NCBI GenBank assembly: GCA_004794785.1
Contig: SJOL01005577.1
Coordinates: 186,001-250,000, forward strand
Reading direction: 5' to 3'
DNA: 64,000 nucleotides
Source: Opisthorchis felineus
Taxonomy: Eukaryota > Platyhelminthes > Trematoda > Opisthorchiida > Opisthorchiidae
This document shows, in pieces, positions 1 through 12,400 of the stretch. Below the pieces are notes generated by a model. The model searched no databases. It had not been told where the DNA came from and saw nothing but the letters and a program-made list of their open reading frames with translations. A program made the translations under genes and the position numbers. Each line of letters begins with the position of its first letter. Positions within the stretch are counted from its first letter, which is position 1.

Positions 1-2993
1 ATCGCATCAATTGCTCGAAACATCTTTCCGGAGGACAGCATGTTGCAGTCACTAGCGACCTCGTATCCCTAAAGTGAATAACTGGTTTCGCTCTATTACC
101 AAAATCAGTAGCACTCAAGCATTTTTCTTTCATTCCAGATTTCGTTTTTTGCATTTTGCAGTATGGCTAACTCAAGGATACTAGGTGACAATTAATCAAT
201 AGGACGTAGTAATACTGAAAATCATGATGGAGACAGGGAGGATGAGCGATTATGAGCTCACTTGGCCCCTGTGATGATACAGTCTCCATTCGCCATACAT
301 GCCGACAATAAGTATTGTTGTGTAACTCCGCAGACGAGGACCCGTTTGATTGCGGCTACTCCCTGAATACAAACAAAAACCTAAAAAGTCACAAACATCA
401 CACATGTAACCTTTCGTTCACTCGAGGTAAATAAAGGTAGGATTTATTGGGATTTCAGCCATAGACCGGATAATTCGTGTTGCAGTTTGGATAATCTTTT
501 AGTATCATGTTGGGTTTGTTGTGCATGGGGATTATCTACTTGGCCTGTTATCATTGTCCCAGGGGACTACTATTTGAGGTCAAATTTGGATTAAAAGTAA
601 TCACTTCGGCTTCCGAAAATGTGGAAATAAATGAAAGTCAACCGACTATTGAAGAGGGCGCTCAATGGAGACCCAGTCCGCATTGGATCCTACTGAGTTG
701 GTTTGGAACATGAGACTTTAAAGCACAAGTCAAGCTTCGGCAGCCAATCAGTGCGGCTACTAATGACAGACCAGAGTGTGCTAAGCAGTCGGTTTGCGAG
801 TTTGCTGAACGTCTTAGTCTCGCCCTTGACCGATCCAACCAATGCTCATCTGATGAGTCCGAATAAGCGAGAAAAAGGCACTTTTAGCTCATTTCTTCTG
901 GATCTGCTCACTTCTTATCATAAAGGCCGAGCGTATCATCTTGAACTTTACTAGACATTTTCTTAGTCTAATTTTTCACTCAACTAGACTATGCTCTTTG
1001 TGTACATCCACGAAGTGTCCTCAGAAATCTATGCAAATGTGATCAGTCAGGTGAATTAAGCGACGTTGACTAAAGTATTTGGAGGCGAGCAAACTCTGCT
1101 GCTGTTTACATGTTAATACAGTCTGAAACATGTATCCCGAATGCGTAATCCATCTGCACACAACTCACACTAACCCTCTGGACGTTCCGAAGTGTTAAGC
1201 CTATAACGGTGCTAGAGGTGACTCTCCGTCACCATCGGTGTGTAGACCCAGCTGAACGATGGGTCCTAGTACCAGCTAACCGGATGTGTGCCTAGGATGC
1301 GTCGCCTGGGTGGTATGCGCTACCAGATGCCTTTTTGCATGCACTGTGAGGCTCGATTGTTCATTTGCACCCACTTAAATTGACAATCGTGGGCCACCAT
1401 CTGAGTAGGCTGATGGTTTTAGAATTACCCCTCCATCTTCACCTTCCGGTCTTATTCCCTCGAGTTTACACCGGGTACAGTGAGGCCAGGTGAGTGTTCG
1501 TGCGGCTCAGCACACACTGTACGTAACGTTACTCATTGTGCGCGATGTTGGGCGCCGTATTGCGATGTGACATGCCAATTCGGAAGCGGAGTCCAGGCAA
1601 CCATTTATGTGTTACCCGACAATATTGCTTAGCAGAAATTAAAATATTCACCTCCCGATTGAACATCCAGTGTGACAAACGTATATGTTTGGTTTTGGTA
1701 ATCAGTTTATCACTCTGTTGGGCGAAAATATGCTTCGGGAGAGGTTACTTCACCAAGGTCACTCTTCATTGCTTAGGTTAAGCTTGCTAAGAAAAATAAG
1801 TCAGATGGCCAAACTTCGACTTTCTTCTACCCATCTGAGCACATAACCGTAAGTCTTGTTGGAGTTTGTGGTTCAACTCTGACATCTTAGTCCCATTATG
1901 TGGCCACATGTCCAGCTGTCAGTGCGTGAATGATCCTCCAGAAATGATGTGTTAAACTATAAGACATACAAGATGCAAATCTATGTGGACAGTGGGAGGT
2001 AATGTTACTAAGCCACTTAGGCAAATACGCCGTCAAAACCTCAGAAAAAATTCATGCGTGAGTGAGTCTCTATGTTAGAAAATACTGTGCAGAGACTTAA
2101 GGATACGTCTACAACGGTTGAACGGAGCACACGTGGTTTAGCCATTAGCGGCCTTTTTATGCCGTGCCATTCACATGGTTCTTTTCTATGCTCGGATTTT
2201 TATCCCATTGGAGTGAGCAGGGCTGTCCACTGAACCGTAGTCTCAATTGGGTAGATTGGTCTAGTCTCCTATGCAAGTCTGATTACCCCTTTCTGAGTCT
2301 CTTGTTAATGTTAGGAATAAACAGATCCAGATTCCTTCAAACGTCCCCTTCCTAGTAAATGAAACTCAACGTTTCCTCTCATCCGTTTACCAAACTATGG
2401 AAGAGCTTTGCCACTTCAGCGGTACTATTTAGTTCCCCTGTGGCTTTTACTCCCACACTCGCCAAATTAGCTCGTATCTTACCACAAGGTATCAAAGTGT
2501 CTGCCCACAACTCTTGCCATCAAACATCTGTCAAGGTTCTTGCACCTCCATTTCCGTCTGATGTAAAATCCCCCAAGTTTTACTTTATCAATTCTCTCGT
2601 TGTCCAACGTATCCGAGCCTAAATAATCTGTTGGGTTATCTGAGTTCTGTTTTTATCATATTGCAGAGGATGACGGAGGATCAATGCTTTCTCAGTATTA
2701 TAATATCCCACTGTTTCCTTGATGAACTTTGTAAGTCGCCCAAGGACCTCGGACAGAATTAGAAAAACGTCTGTGTCTGATATTAAGGCATCCTTAGCGG
2801 GTGTGCATTTCTACAGTTTATACGCCACATAATGGGCATAACCTCAAGGCATGTTAACTTCATCCATGGTAGCCATCAGCAGAACTACCAACTACCAGAG
2901 CTACCATTACTTGATGTCAACTACCAGCCTTCTAGGCTGTTCAGCGATGTTGTGCTGAGTGTGCTGCCTTTCTGATACATTTTTACCATCCAG
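1..2993 (+). other. Upstream dynein intron (3' part)
   Basis: Non-coding stretch ending in the acceptor of the first visible exon (pyrimidine-rich, then CAG at 2991-2993). The exon starts inside a codon, so a further upstream exon must exist outside the window. I see no other coding exon here. It contains one copy of a dispersed repeat (about 1187-1640, listed separately). A frame at about 715-869 stays open for 51 codons without resembling anything I know. Confidence 0.7.
1187..1640 (+). repeat. Dispersed repeat family B, copy 1
   Basis: Shares with 25380-25760 the landmarks GGTGCTAGAGGTGA, GCACTGTGAGGC, TCGAG, ACTCATTGTGCGCG and GCCGTATTGCGATGTGACA in the same order and strand. Family unknown; probably a non-autonomous element or fragment. 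Confidence 0.6.
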
Positions 2994-3434
2994 GTGCAAG
3001 CGACTTCCAAAGGCCTTGAAAGAGTGGCCTGCCTACACTGATTTGGAGAAGACGATTAACGACTTCAATGATAAAGTCCCACTTTTGGAGATGATGACAA
3101 ACAAAGCCATGAAACCGAGACACTGGCAGCGGTTGGCCGATTTGACAAATTACAACTTTAACGTGGAGTCTGAGAACTTCACACTGAAAAATATGTTGGA
3201 CGCTCCGTTGCTTGATGTAAAGGACGATGTGGAAGATATATGTGTCTCTGCTGTGCGCGAAAAGGATATCGAAGCTAAGCTGAACGTGGTGGTAGCTGAT
3301 TGGGCCAATCAAGAATTGAAACTCGCGCAATTCAAAACACGGGGTGAACTATTGCTCAAAGGGGATCGTGTCAGTGAAATAATCCCAATGTTGGAAGATT
3401 CCCTCATGATACTTAGTTCGTTGATGAGTAATCG
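2994..3434 (+). CDS. DNAH5: DNAH5 exon 1 of window: N-terminal linker region
   Basis: Encodes visible residues 1-146 plus two bases of codon 147 (Arg). Begins one base into frame (completing an upstream split codon), then [11 protein letters not shown], a conserved dynein linker (DHC_N2) signature. Further along are LLEMM.NKAMK.RHW and [13 protein letters not shown] blocks typical of outer-arm chains. Acceptor CAG at 2991-2993, donor GTAAGC at 3435. The open frame runs on 4 bases past the donor to a stop, which supports the splice. Confidence 0.95.
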
Positions 3435-6400
3435 GTAAGCACTAAGTCTTGCAGCTGAACAAAGCGGATTAGTCTTGAGGACATAAAACCACTTTTGATG
3501 GGACCCGAAGATAACTAGAGCTGACAGTTTCATCCTGTGAAACAAGTGTTATCTATCTAATGCCTTGACCTGTTGTTGGAATGACCATGACCTTGTCAAC
3601 CTTCGTATGTTGTATGTGGTATCCATTGTTTTTCTCACTGAGCTGTATCAACAGTGGGGTTGACCGAGTAGCAAAATAAATGTTTCACATCTAAAAACTA
3701 AAAAATGAGTTCTTACACGGTGCCTTACTCTTAGTACCTGTCACTTCACCATCGGTCATGATGAGTGGTGATCATGCATAGGATTTTAGCCAAATTTAAG
3801 ATGTCCGGGATAGGCTAGGGGTAAACATGGGTATAAACTTAGTCCAGGTTGGAAAAAAACAGGAACCTGCAAACGATCACCAGAATTTGTATTTCTACCG
3901 CTGCTCAAGTGCCCAAATAAAAGGGCCTGTCTGGTTAACCATGGAAAAGACGAAGGTATTCTTCTGGCTTTTGGCAGACGTTCCGTTATTTGTGTGCTTG
4001 CGATCGATAAACGGAATTTTTACCGTTCAGATTTTTTCACGCTTCCATTTCTAAGTGTTTATCATGAATACTGTTCACTACCTCGTGCCATACTGCATGC
4101 ATAATTATATGGACCGGGTTCTCGACGTAGCGCATCGTCCAAAGGAGATATTCAGGCCATAAAGCTAACCAGATTGTACTATGGGGACTACATCAGCGTA
4201 TGAATACTGGATTCTCTCCCTTTACTTTTAGCTACAACGCACCATTCCGTAATTCCATTCAGGAATGGGTTCAAAAACTGAGTACTACAAGCGAAGTTTT
4301 GGAGACATGGATGCGGGTGCAAAATTTGTGGGTATATTTGGAGGCGGTTTTCGTGGGTGGCGATATCGCGAAGCAGCTGCCATCAGAAGCCAAGCGTTTT
4401 CAAGCTGTTGATAAGACATGGATCAAGGTCATGGAGAGAGCACGTGATACACCAAACGTCATCGCCTGTTGTGCTGGAGACCAGTCGTTACAGGAGCAGC
4501 TTCCTAGGCTTTTGAGTCAACTGGAATTGTGCCAGAAATCCTTGTCAGGTTATTTGGAGAGGAAACGACTGCTATTCCCTCGGTTCTTCTTCGTATCCGA
4601 TCCAGTGCTTTTGGAAATTCTTGGACAGGCGTCAGACCCACATGCTATTCAAGCCCACTTGTTAGCCATTTTTGACAACACAAAGCGTGTGCAGTTCGCG
4701 GAGAAGGCCTTTGATATCTTGGCAGCTTTTTCACAAGAAGAGGAGAAGTTGCCCGTAAGTTACAGGTTCTCATTGGCCAGTGAAGGGATCAAGATTGTAA
4801 CATTTTGTGTGTAAACTTTTTACATTTTGAAGTTTGTCGTTAACTTCACACTCAACCTAGCTGGAAGGCCATCGGAAAATCGGAAACCCTGTTAATGTCA
4901 AACATTAGAGGAAGTTTGTTCGGGACGATGACAGGTTCGCATTCTCTGGTTTACATATATCCTTCATCAAAGATTTCTCGTAATTCACGATGACCTGATG
5001 CAGTTTGTGAGAAGGCGTACTGTTTGGCTTAATCCCTTGAGCATCCTATTAACTTTTGCAAATACTATGTTCTCGAAGATTATAGTCTTCAATCTGGGCC
5101 TCAACATGCTGCATGGATACAGGAAAACTTGCCTATGTGAGTTGGGTAATTTTTACTTAAGCGCGTGTTTGCCTCCGTCAGCTATTAATGCACTTGGATT
5201 GGTAACGCACGAAACGTATGGAAATACAGCAGGTGTATTCCTAACTGACTCTCGTCTTTGCACCCCTGGGTATTTTCGTTGAGTTACCCCGTATTAGAGT
5301 GAATAAGTATCTGTATATCGGTCTGAGGATTTGTACCGTCAAGTAAATCTTCCACTATCAAGACATTTTTCACTTGGGGGACGTACACGTAGGGTGTTAG
5401 GCAATCAGTATGACTATGTACACTCGGACACCAGGTCTGATTTTTGTTACGCGATCAACCGCATTGCACGCTAACCCTGAGATTGAAAACTGAATAGGTA
5501 CCCTTTGGAGCTGGTGCCAGTTACCTAGTAATATGATATCATAGATGTGATGGAGTCTTATTCTCAGCGCTTACTTTGTTATCAAATTGACCATGTGGTC
5601 GTTGTCCAGAAGTGCACCATTTCCAGCCTAATGCCGAAAAAATACGCCACGTCTGTGTAATACTCCATGACTTTCTGATTATTAATCGAACTGTCAGTGG
5701 CAAACAGAACGATCGATAACAAATTTTCTGACGCTGCTCTTTAACGGCCAATTTGAAATGAATGCCACTGTTGACAACGAAACTGTCTATACTGACCTGT
5801 TTAACCAGTGTGCCATTTTAGGTTAAGGACTAACCCTCAGGACTGCACGGATTAGCTAATAAGCACTGGTCTGCGGGTTTGGATGAAACAACCTTTCTGG
5901 GCCCAACATACCCTGTTTAGGGGTGAGCAATAGCAAAATCTGTATTTAACGAACTCAAAAGCTTATTTTTTGTTTAATGATCATGGGGTCGTGCTTGACT
6001 GTTGTTTCCTGGCCCGTACATCATTAACGAAATAGCTACAATGTCAGTGAGATAAATTACGGCCAGCACTTCGAGTACAGCCCATCAAACACTACTTTCC
6101 CAAGAAATGCGCCAATTGTAGTCGGTCCCAACAAGTGAACGAGCGGAAATCTGGAACTGAAAATTCTAAAGTGACAGGACATTGTATTTTCACTGTCAAG
6201 CAAAATCAATTCGGAATTTTCCGGACGTTGCGGTGGCCTAAACATTGCTTACTCTCAATATAGGTGTCATGGAACCCTAAATGAACTAATATGGAAAGTT
6301 TGACGTAGAGTGGTCCTTTGAGGAGTGCTTTATTTCTCCACACAATAATGACTTTTAAGAGGTAAAACAGATGGCCTTGTTGCTAGGTCAGTGCGATGAT

Positions 6401-9400
6401 TAGTCGATCGCACTCTTTGGAGTAGTATTTGTGGCCCTGTTGAACGATGGTGCCACAAACATCGACTTCTTTTTTGCGTGAGGACGCACATCTTCTTAAG
6501 GCTTACAATACGATATGCCATTCCCTCTGTTTCCGAAAGCCAGTTCGATAGTAGAACCTTTTGGAAATCCCTCTTGTCGTTTTACGTGGTTTGTGCGTAG
6601 TAATGATAAACTTCCTGACGTCTGCGTGTGATTTAAAGAGACCGTACAGTACTTTTGGTGACAATGGGCCTAGTTATGGGGGATTTTCGATGCAACGACT
6701 CAAAATAATATACGTCTATCAGAATGTGGTACACAGACGTCTGTCACTCGTTATTCTCTATTTCATCGTCACCATGCCTTTACCAAATAAGCGTTCTTCA
6801 TTATTTCAAAGATCGATTTTTCCTAATCTAATAAAAAGCCATTGGTTTGCATTAACAAACTGGGATTACTCCAGAGTGTGTCGAATCCTTTTTAATCAAT
6901 TTCTGGGACACAATGCTACTCGTCTGGTTTCCCACATAAGCCAACGACAGGGCTTATAATAAAGTAATATAATAATAAAGTATAATAAAGTAATTAGGGG
7001 TGGGGAGGAATAAATTATTCTGGTTTGTCTAATTATTCTCACATCCCACTCTTAGAAAAGAACATGGGTGTAGCGAAATACACTCATCTGCAAACAAATT
7101 TGGTTTTCCGAGATACTTACCTGGAACCCAGCTGATTCTCTCGTTTGTGTGGGCCACTCGGGGACTGCGCCTACCTGATGAGCCCCAAGAATGGCGAAAC
7201 CGGTCGTGGGTTGTCGATGAATTTTCAGCAACCTTATGAGTAGTGCATTACGAATAAACATGGGTGTGTTAATGGAATGACAGACAGTTCCACAATAATC
7301 TATTTGAACTCCAATCATTCTTTTTTTCCTTCGTTTATTTTACAAATTTCTGTTAACAGATGATTAAACCAGTGAAATGCGAGGGACACGTGGAACACTG
7401 GTTGCACGTTTTACTCAAAATTGGCCAAGCTTCCCTCCACAGCCTTATTCGAAAAGCCTACTATGAAATCATTGACCCAACTGTTGATCTGACAGAGTTT
7501 TTCGATAACCAGTTGGCCCAGATCGGCTTGCTGGGTATTCAAATTTTGTGGACTAGTGATGCGACGGATGCGTTGAACTCAGCCCGAGTCGATCCGAAAA
7601 TCATGAGCAAAACGAACAAACACTTTCTAGAAATTTTGAATAAACTGATTGGAGAGACGACTCGTGAGCTGAACAAAACTATGCGAACAAAGTACGAAAC
7701 CCTGATCACAATTCACGTGCATCAGAGAGATATTTTTGATGACCTGGTAAGTTGATGCTCTTTAATAGGCAGAATTACCAATTTGTCCATGGATATGGTA
7801 GTGAACAGTGAGGGATATAGGGAGTCCAGTCATGAACTGCAACTGTCACTTACATAGTCTATTGCACCACTGTCCGGAGACCGTGGTGCGAATGGGAGTT
7901 TTTAGGACTTCGAGCACTTTGATACGATTCCAGGGCTATGGTGCCAACCTTTTGCCTTGAAAGTTCACCACAAACTATCAGCAAGTTCCATCCCCAGCAT
8001 ACTAGTTATTATTTTTCAATTGAATGTCATTAAAAACTTTCAGCTCCCGTAACTTCGTCTGAAACTAACAGGTTATTTTGGCCTTCTAGTAATGGATACA
8101 TGTACGTAGGTTTGTAGCCATTTTCGGTTCCTCTGTGTTAACTTAGGAAGTACAAGAAACATTCTGATTGAACTTAAAAAGCTGTGTCGATCTGAACAAT
8201 GGTACTTTTATTACGAATGGACACAGACGAATGAATCGTTAGTCCACTCTATTGTATTTTATTGGAACGTGGGATGATAATACTATGGATGTCATTACGT
8301 ACATGAATCACTTCCACCGACTAGAATAACTACGTTGGGCTTTTCAGCCGTTCACTGGCAATAAACAGTAGAAAATTTACTGAGTGGTTTGTTTGTTTGT
8401 TTGCTGAGCGGGGAAATTTGGTTGCAAATGGCTCATCATTGACAGCGAGGTCGTCATCAATATGTGGTTGTATTGTGGAGCGGCACGGTGTCAGCTGGTG
8501 CGTTGAGTGATAGTGTACATGTATTCGTGAGCATCCGATTGACCGAACCGGCCCATTAGTTTGCTCGTCAGCTTGACCTCTTGGGCTTCTGATCGGTCGG
8601 CGTTCATATGACTTTTAAGCATGGCCTGTTTTACGCTTATCCACTAGTCGACGCCGTGATCTTGACATCCTCACATTCCTGTCCATTTCGGGCGGATTCC
8701 TGTCTCAGGGCCTCTTGTTTCGCTGATCTTGTTTCTGGTTGACTTGTCTTTCCTGCGCACGAAGCGGTGCGCAGACTGGGACCGGTTCGACGTGCCGACC
8801 GATCGAATTCGTCGTGGACTACCATGCACCCAAAGAGTATCTACCTTCGCGTACCAATATTCCATCAAAAGTGAATGGGACTGGGGCAGAGGTTGATAAT
8901 CGATCAGCTAAATTAGACTCTAGGTCCAATACCATACTGAGTTCACAAGTGTCAAAGAGAAAAGTCACACACTGCTTATCGTCTTGTGGTCGTAGTTAAT
9001 TTTTCTTTTACCATCTTTGGGTTGTATGTCCTGCGTGTTCTGATCTGATGTACAGCGGCTTGAGCGTATTGTTCCTGTATGAGAAGCTATATCCTGTGTT
9101 TCTCAGTTTTTGACGGTTACAGTACCCCTTCGGCCTTCAGTCTGGCCACAGGCCACATGAAAAATAGTTTAATTTATGAACATTTTTTTCTCTATTTTGT
9201 TCAGTGTAAACAAGGGATCAAATCAACGATTGATTTCGAATGGACGAAACAGACGCGAACTTATTTCATGGAAAAGGTGGACAAGTGCGTCATCTCCATA
9301 ACGGATGTAGACTTTGTCTACCAGAACGAATTCCTTGGTTGCACGGAGCGTTTGGTCATTACTCCTCTCACGGACAGATGTTACATCACTCTAGCCCAAG

Positions 9401-12400
9401 CGTTAAATATGGGGCTTGGAGGTGCCCCAGCCGGTCCGGCTGGGACTGGCAAGACGGAAACCACGAAAGTAAATTATACTGGTGTATAGTGCCACACAGA
9501 ATTGTATCATTATATGCTAGCTAAACGTCCTGTGAACTGAATTCCTGTTAACTATACAGTTTTCCGGGATACATCATCGCCGCACACAGCGATGTCAGCT
9601 GCACCGCCAAACTGGTTTGATAGTTATGATGGTAAAGACTTTACAGGCACTGCTAGTTGAGATTGTGAGGGGCAACTTTGATTCCCAGACGTTCTTGACA
9701 TGGCTCTGTGAACCTGGCACCACAGTGGCAGTATTTCATGTTCATGCTCAATCAAAGGCATGACAACCACTCGACACGTGTGAGCTCTGTGAGTTATCCC
9801 AATAATTGGGCTGCGTTGGGACGGTTGTGATATGCACTTTACTGATTGCATCGTTTTTCAGTCTCTCAGGTTTGCGCTGTCTAGTTAAAGCTCCAGTTAG
9901 CAAAAGTCCGCTGTGTCAAGTGGTGCACTCCATAATGCCACATTAACTGAGCAGAACATCCATTGTAACTGAATCATGTCCTTACCTTCATACCGCTGAC
10001 GAAGGAACGTGCACGATACGAGACGATCCCCACGAAAAGATGACTGACTGCATTGAAATGGAAGTCCGTTTTGGCCTTCTGATGATCATCGATATTTACA
10101 AAGCCGACTAGTAGTCCACCGAAAGACTTGGAAAACTTTTCTTCGGCACAGTTGTATAGGGATTGGGATTTAACGGCCAAATTTTACGACAGCAGCGTCT
10201 TCTGAAAACAGTATGCTAGTTCAATATCACAAATGTTGCCGTTCCTTCTTCTGATTCCATTCTTTCGGTGCTCTCTTCAAGGGCACATTTCATGCGATGG
10301 AGTCGGTGTATATGATACTCTAAAGTTAAAGCTCAATGGATGTGACATCTGGTACTTCACAAAACGTTCACCGATCTCGAATAACGTCATACTCTATTCT
10401 GAAAGACGATTTTACGCAGGAAAGAAAGCAGTGTACAACCTACCCATATTTATATGATTCCCTATACTGACCTGTATTTGCCGCATTCAGTTACTCAATA
10501 AACCATGAGTATGAAGCTGCAAAACGAACCAAAAACGATAAGCGCTTAACGCACTGATGTTACTTATTTTGGTAAAAGTACGTGTGTTCCATTTTTTAGC
10601 ACAAAACTTACAACACATCACCCTCCCCCCAATAAGGGTAGGACCCGTGTTGAGAGATTATTTTTCACTGAACGATCATTCTCCAAAATCTCGGTAACAG
10701 ACAGAATCTACATAAAATATGTTCGTTGGTGCTATCGAGTTTCATGTTTTGGATCATCAAATGCTGTACATGTAGAGATCTCAATCCTGGTCATATAGTA
10801 TCCGTTACCGGAGAAGGACGACTGAACTCATCTTGCACTAGCTCTTCGGGTCAGAGTGAGACAAGATGAAGAAATTTCATATAAAACAGTTTGGCACACT
10901 CAACCAATTAGTCTAGTCTTTTATTAGGGCTTCGGAGCAAAACTCAGACTTCGGAAATTTCCGAAATAAAATTCGCCCCTATCGATATGATCTGATATAC
11001 ATAACAACTGGCTAGGATAAATGCAAACACTGCAACCAGATGCGTTGGCAGCCCAAAACGACACACCTTGGTTGGGAAATCGGGATGAATTGAAGCAAAC
11101 TCGAGACGAATGGGCCTCATCTCGAATTTTAGTCCTCTTCCACCTTTGATCACAAAGTTTCTTCAGTTGGTGGTCCGTTTTTTCAGCGTTGCACTGCCCC
11201 AACCGCAGAACTGAGCCCCTGCTTAAGGGCTTGCCCTCGGCCTACACGGCTTAAAAAAACCTGAATTGCTGCCTCGGTTTTCACTGCCTTCATCCGCGCT
11301 TATGCTGACCTCACTCGTCTCGAAAACCGAAACAATCCTACAGTGAGTTGAGCGACGGAATTGAGGGTGGAGATGGCCATGGCCTGTCGTCGTCCAGGTG
11401 CGTGTCCGAAATCGAAGACATTGAGACCGGGTGGTTCACTGAGCCGTGGCGAAATTGCGCGGGACAGTGGTGATAGTGATCAGGACCTGATCGGGACATT
11501 GGAGATTTTAACTGGGACATGGGTTGACATCCACTAGTATCTTAGCTTCATGGGTGCACCAGTCCTTAGTTCCGTGATCTGCTATGTTTTCTGTTACATA
11601 TAACTGTCCGGGTACAGGTGGCCTGGATGCAAAGCCTATAGAATGCTTCAATCTAGAGAGGGTGCTCGTGATAAAAACCAAATGATTCTGACCAGCGTTT
11701 CACCCCCTAGACCACTCACTAATATCAGTAAGAACATATGCCGGGATGCAGTCGCACTGTCCCGTCATAGTTACACTGACTTGATATCAATTACTTCAGG
11801 CAAGCATCCCGTATTTAGGACAAATCAGTCGGGGCTGTTTTTCCACGTGTAACACATAGCAAACGAAAGACGGTGTGAAAAATGCTAGGCTAGTTTGATC
11901 TAAATTTAGTGCACAGAAGATACTCCTTGTAGTGATGAGTTTTCCGTCAATATATAGTGAAGCTCGTGGTCAGCCTACTATATATGGCCAATTTCGTGCC
12001 CTGCAGGTGCACAAACAGCTGATCGAAGCTTCACTGGCCCTCACACAGTGGAGTATGACCATTGCACTGCGTAATATTTGGTAGACTGTCATCAGAACTC
12101 TCTATTTCTGGAATTCATTCCAAAAATACAACTACGGGCTTTAATGTGCCCAAACAAACAGGACTTTGACCTTCAAACAGAGCTGTAGACTGAAGTACAA
12201 AACCCGTTGCGTGTGGATGCTGCATCTGTGACTGCTTTGGCAGGTTAGGTTGAACACGGAGAAAAAGTAGTTGCTCAAGAATCCGTTGTTGCAAGCCGCA
12301 ACCCTTCAGTGAAGAAACTCAGTAAAGTAGCTGACAAAATATTGCTTGGTATCACTGTATGAACCTGCGAACACACTACGTGTGTACACAAATACTGAGT

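Larger units (their letters stand above)
4755..7359 (+). other. Dynein intron 2 (2,605 bp)
   Basis: Donor GTAAGT, acceptor AACAG at 7355-7359. Apart from the hammerhead-family repeat near its 3' end (7072-7268), it holds an AT-rich run of TAATAAAG-like units at about 6957-6996. Open frames such as 6561-6959 are AT-rich and look like chance. Confidence 0.8.

Noticed and set aside
849..880. CTGATGAGTCCG..GCGAGAAAAA resembling a hammerhead core
   Set aside because: No complementary stem I strands flank it, the GAAA is not placed after a stem II closing pair, and it lies outside any copy of the ribozyme repeat. Probably chance.
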